Assembly (NCBI GenBank): GCA_964422195.1
Contig: CAYRAF010000009.1
Location: forward strand, 1-30,736
DNA length: 30,736 bases
Reading direction: 5' to 3'
From: CALVUP01 sp964422195
GTDB taxonomy: Bacteria; Bacillota_I; Bacilli_A; RF39; UBA660
The notes under the pieces were generated by a model that had not been told where the DNA came from, ran no database searches, and saw only the letters and a program-made list of their open reading frames with translations. Positions within the stretch are counted from its first letter, which is position 1; each line of letters opens with the position of its first letter. The translations under genes and the position numbers were made by a program. Shown in pieces: positions 30,479 through 30,736 of the stretch.

Positions 30479-30736
30479 TTATCTTTTAATTTCTACAAGT
30501 TCATATGTTTCTATTACATCATTAACTTTGATATCTTGGTAATTCTCTAAAGTAATTCCACAATCCATGTCTTTTTTTACTGACTTAACTTGATCTTTTT
30601 CTCTTTGAATACTAGCTATTTTTCCAGTATATACTACTACTCCATCTCTTATTAATCTAGCATTTTGATTATTAGCAATTTCTCCATCTGTAACATGACA
30701 TCCAGCTATATTACCAACTTTAGAAAATTTAAATAA
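30479..30736 (-). CDS. infB: Translation initiation factor IF-2, C-terminal end
   Basis: Only the last 85 residues are visible; the gene runs off the right edge. They match the C-terminal fMet-tRNA-binding domain of IF-2: VGNIAGCHVTDGEI, ARLIRDGVVVYTGKIAS, a KDMDCGITLENYQDIKVNDVIETYE block, then EIKR. In the GTP form IF-2 places initiator tRNA on the 30S subunit. The infB-rbfA order is the conserved Bacilli arrangement. Confidence 0.95.
   Translation of the reverse strand, partial: LFKFSKVGNIAGCHVTDGEIANNQNARLIRDGVVVYTGKIASIQREKDQVKSVKKDMDCGITLENYQDIKVNDVIETYELVEIKR

Noticed and set aside
1..30736. TGA read as tryptophan (genetic code 4)
   Set aside because: All genes translate fully with the standard code, Trp is encoded by TGG and no conserved Trp position falls on TGA.

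Overview
This is a very AT-rich, tightly packed bacterial chromosome segment. It looks like an uncultured, anaerobic, low-GC Bacilli/Erysipelotrichia-type organism, possibly from a gut-associated lineage near the Mollicutes (RF39-like). That placement is inference. It rests on Bacilli-type protein families (YqeG/YqeH, a pro-sigma-K homologue, DUF421, TIGR04086), pyruvate formate-lyase at the left edge, Gram-positive Shine-Dalgarno sites of the AGGTGAT/GGAGG type, and clean SigA promoters. Almost all genes lie on the minus strand. Of 32 readable stop codons about 24 are TAA, 8 are TAG and none is TGA. There are no rRNA genes, CRISPR arrays, transposases or phage genes, and no stretch over 300 bases lacks a gene.

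Left third (1-13.5 kb): the start of pflB; a LysM protein without signal peptide; a bacterial PH-domain protein; a secreted thermonuclease; a slipin/SPFH membrane protein; Lon protease; an unknown gene behind a perfect SigA promoter; a tiny YjcZ-like membrane peptide (plus strand); peptide deformylase (plus strand); a lone type IV prepilin-like gene that looks frameshifted; a large FtsX-type ABC permease with its ATPase; and a secreted TasA/camelysin-like protein.

Middle (13-22.8 kb): a small membrane protein; glucose-6-phosphate isomerase; a metallophosphoesterase with an unknown partner; tRNA-Gly(GCC); a GHL10-type glycoside hydrolase-like protein; a DUF421 protein divergent from a TIGR04086 membrane protein; a second large TasA-like surface protein with a FIVAR-like tail; yqeH and yqeG; and an unknown acidic protein.

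Right third (22.8-30.7 kb): a pro-sigma-K-like sporulation sigma factor, then the most interesting block. Read in transcription order on the minus strand, this is a TasA-like fibre subunit, a hairpin, a SipW-type (Ser/His) signal peptidase fused to a large polytopic membrane domain, a DUF5305 membrane protein, and a BspA/DUF285 leucine-rich-repeat adhesin whose N-terminus resembles the fibre subunit. I read this as a self-contained locus for export and assembly of a surface fibre carrying an LRR adhesin. The two other TasA-like proteins (12.1-13.0 and 18.9-20.5 kb) may be further substrates of the same peptidase. The window ends in the translation cluster truB-rbfA-infB, interrupted by an unknown plus-strand gene with a perfect consensus promoter.

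Gene ends are highly streamlined. Most transcripts stop at an intrinsic hairpin that begins at or inside the last codons, and several promoters lie inside the preceding terminator or gene end.
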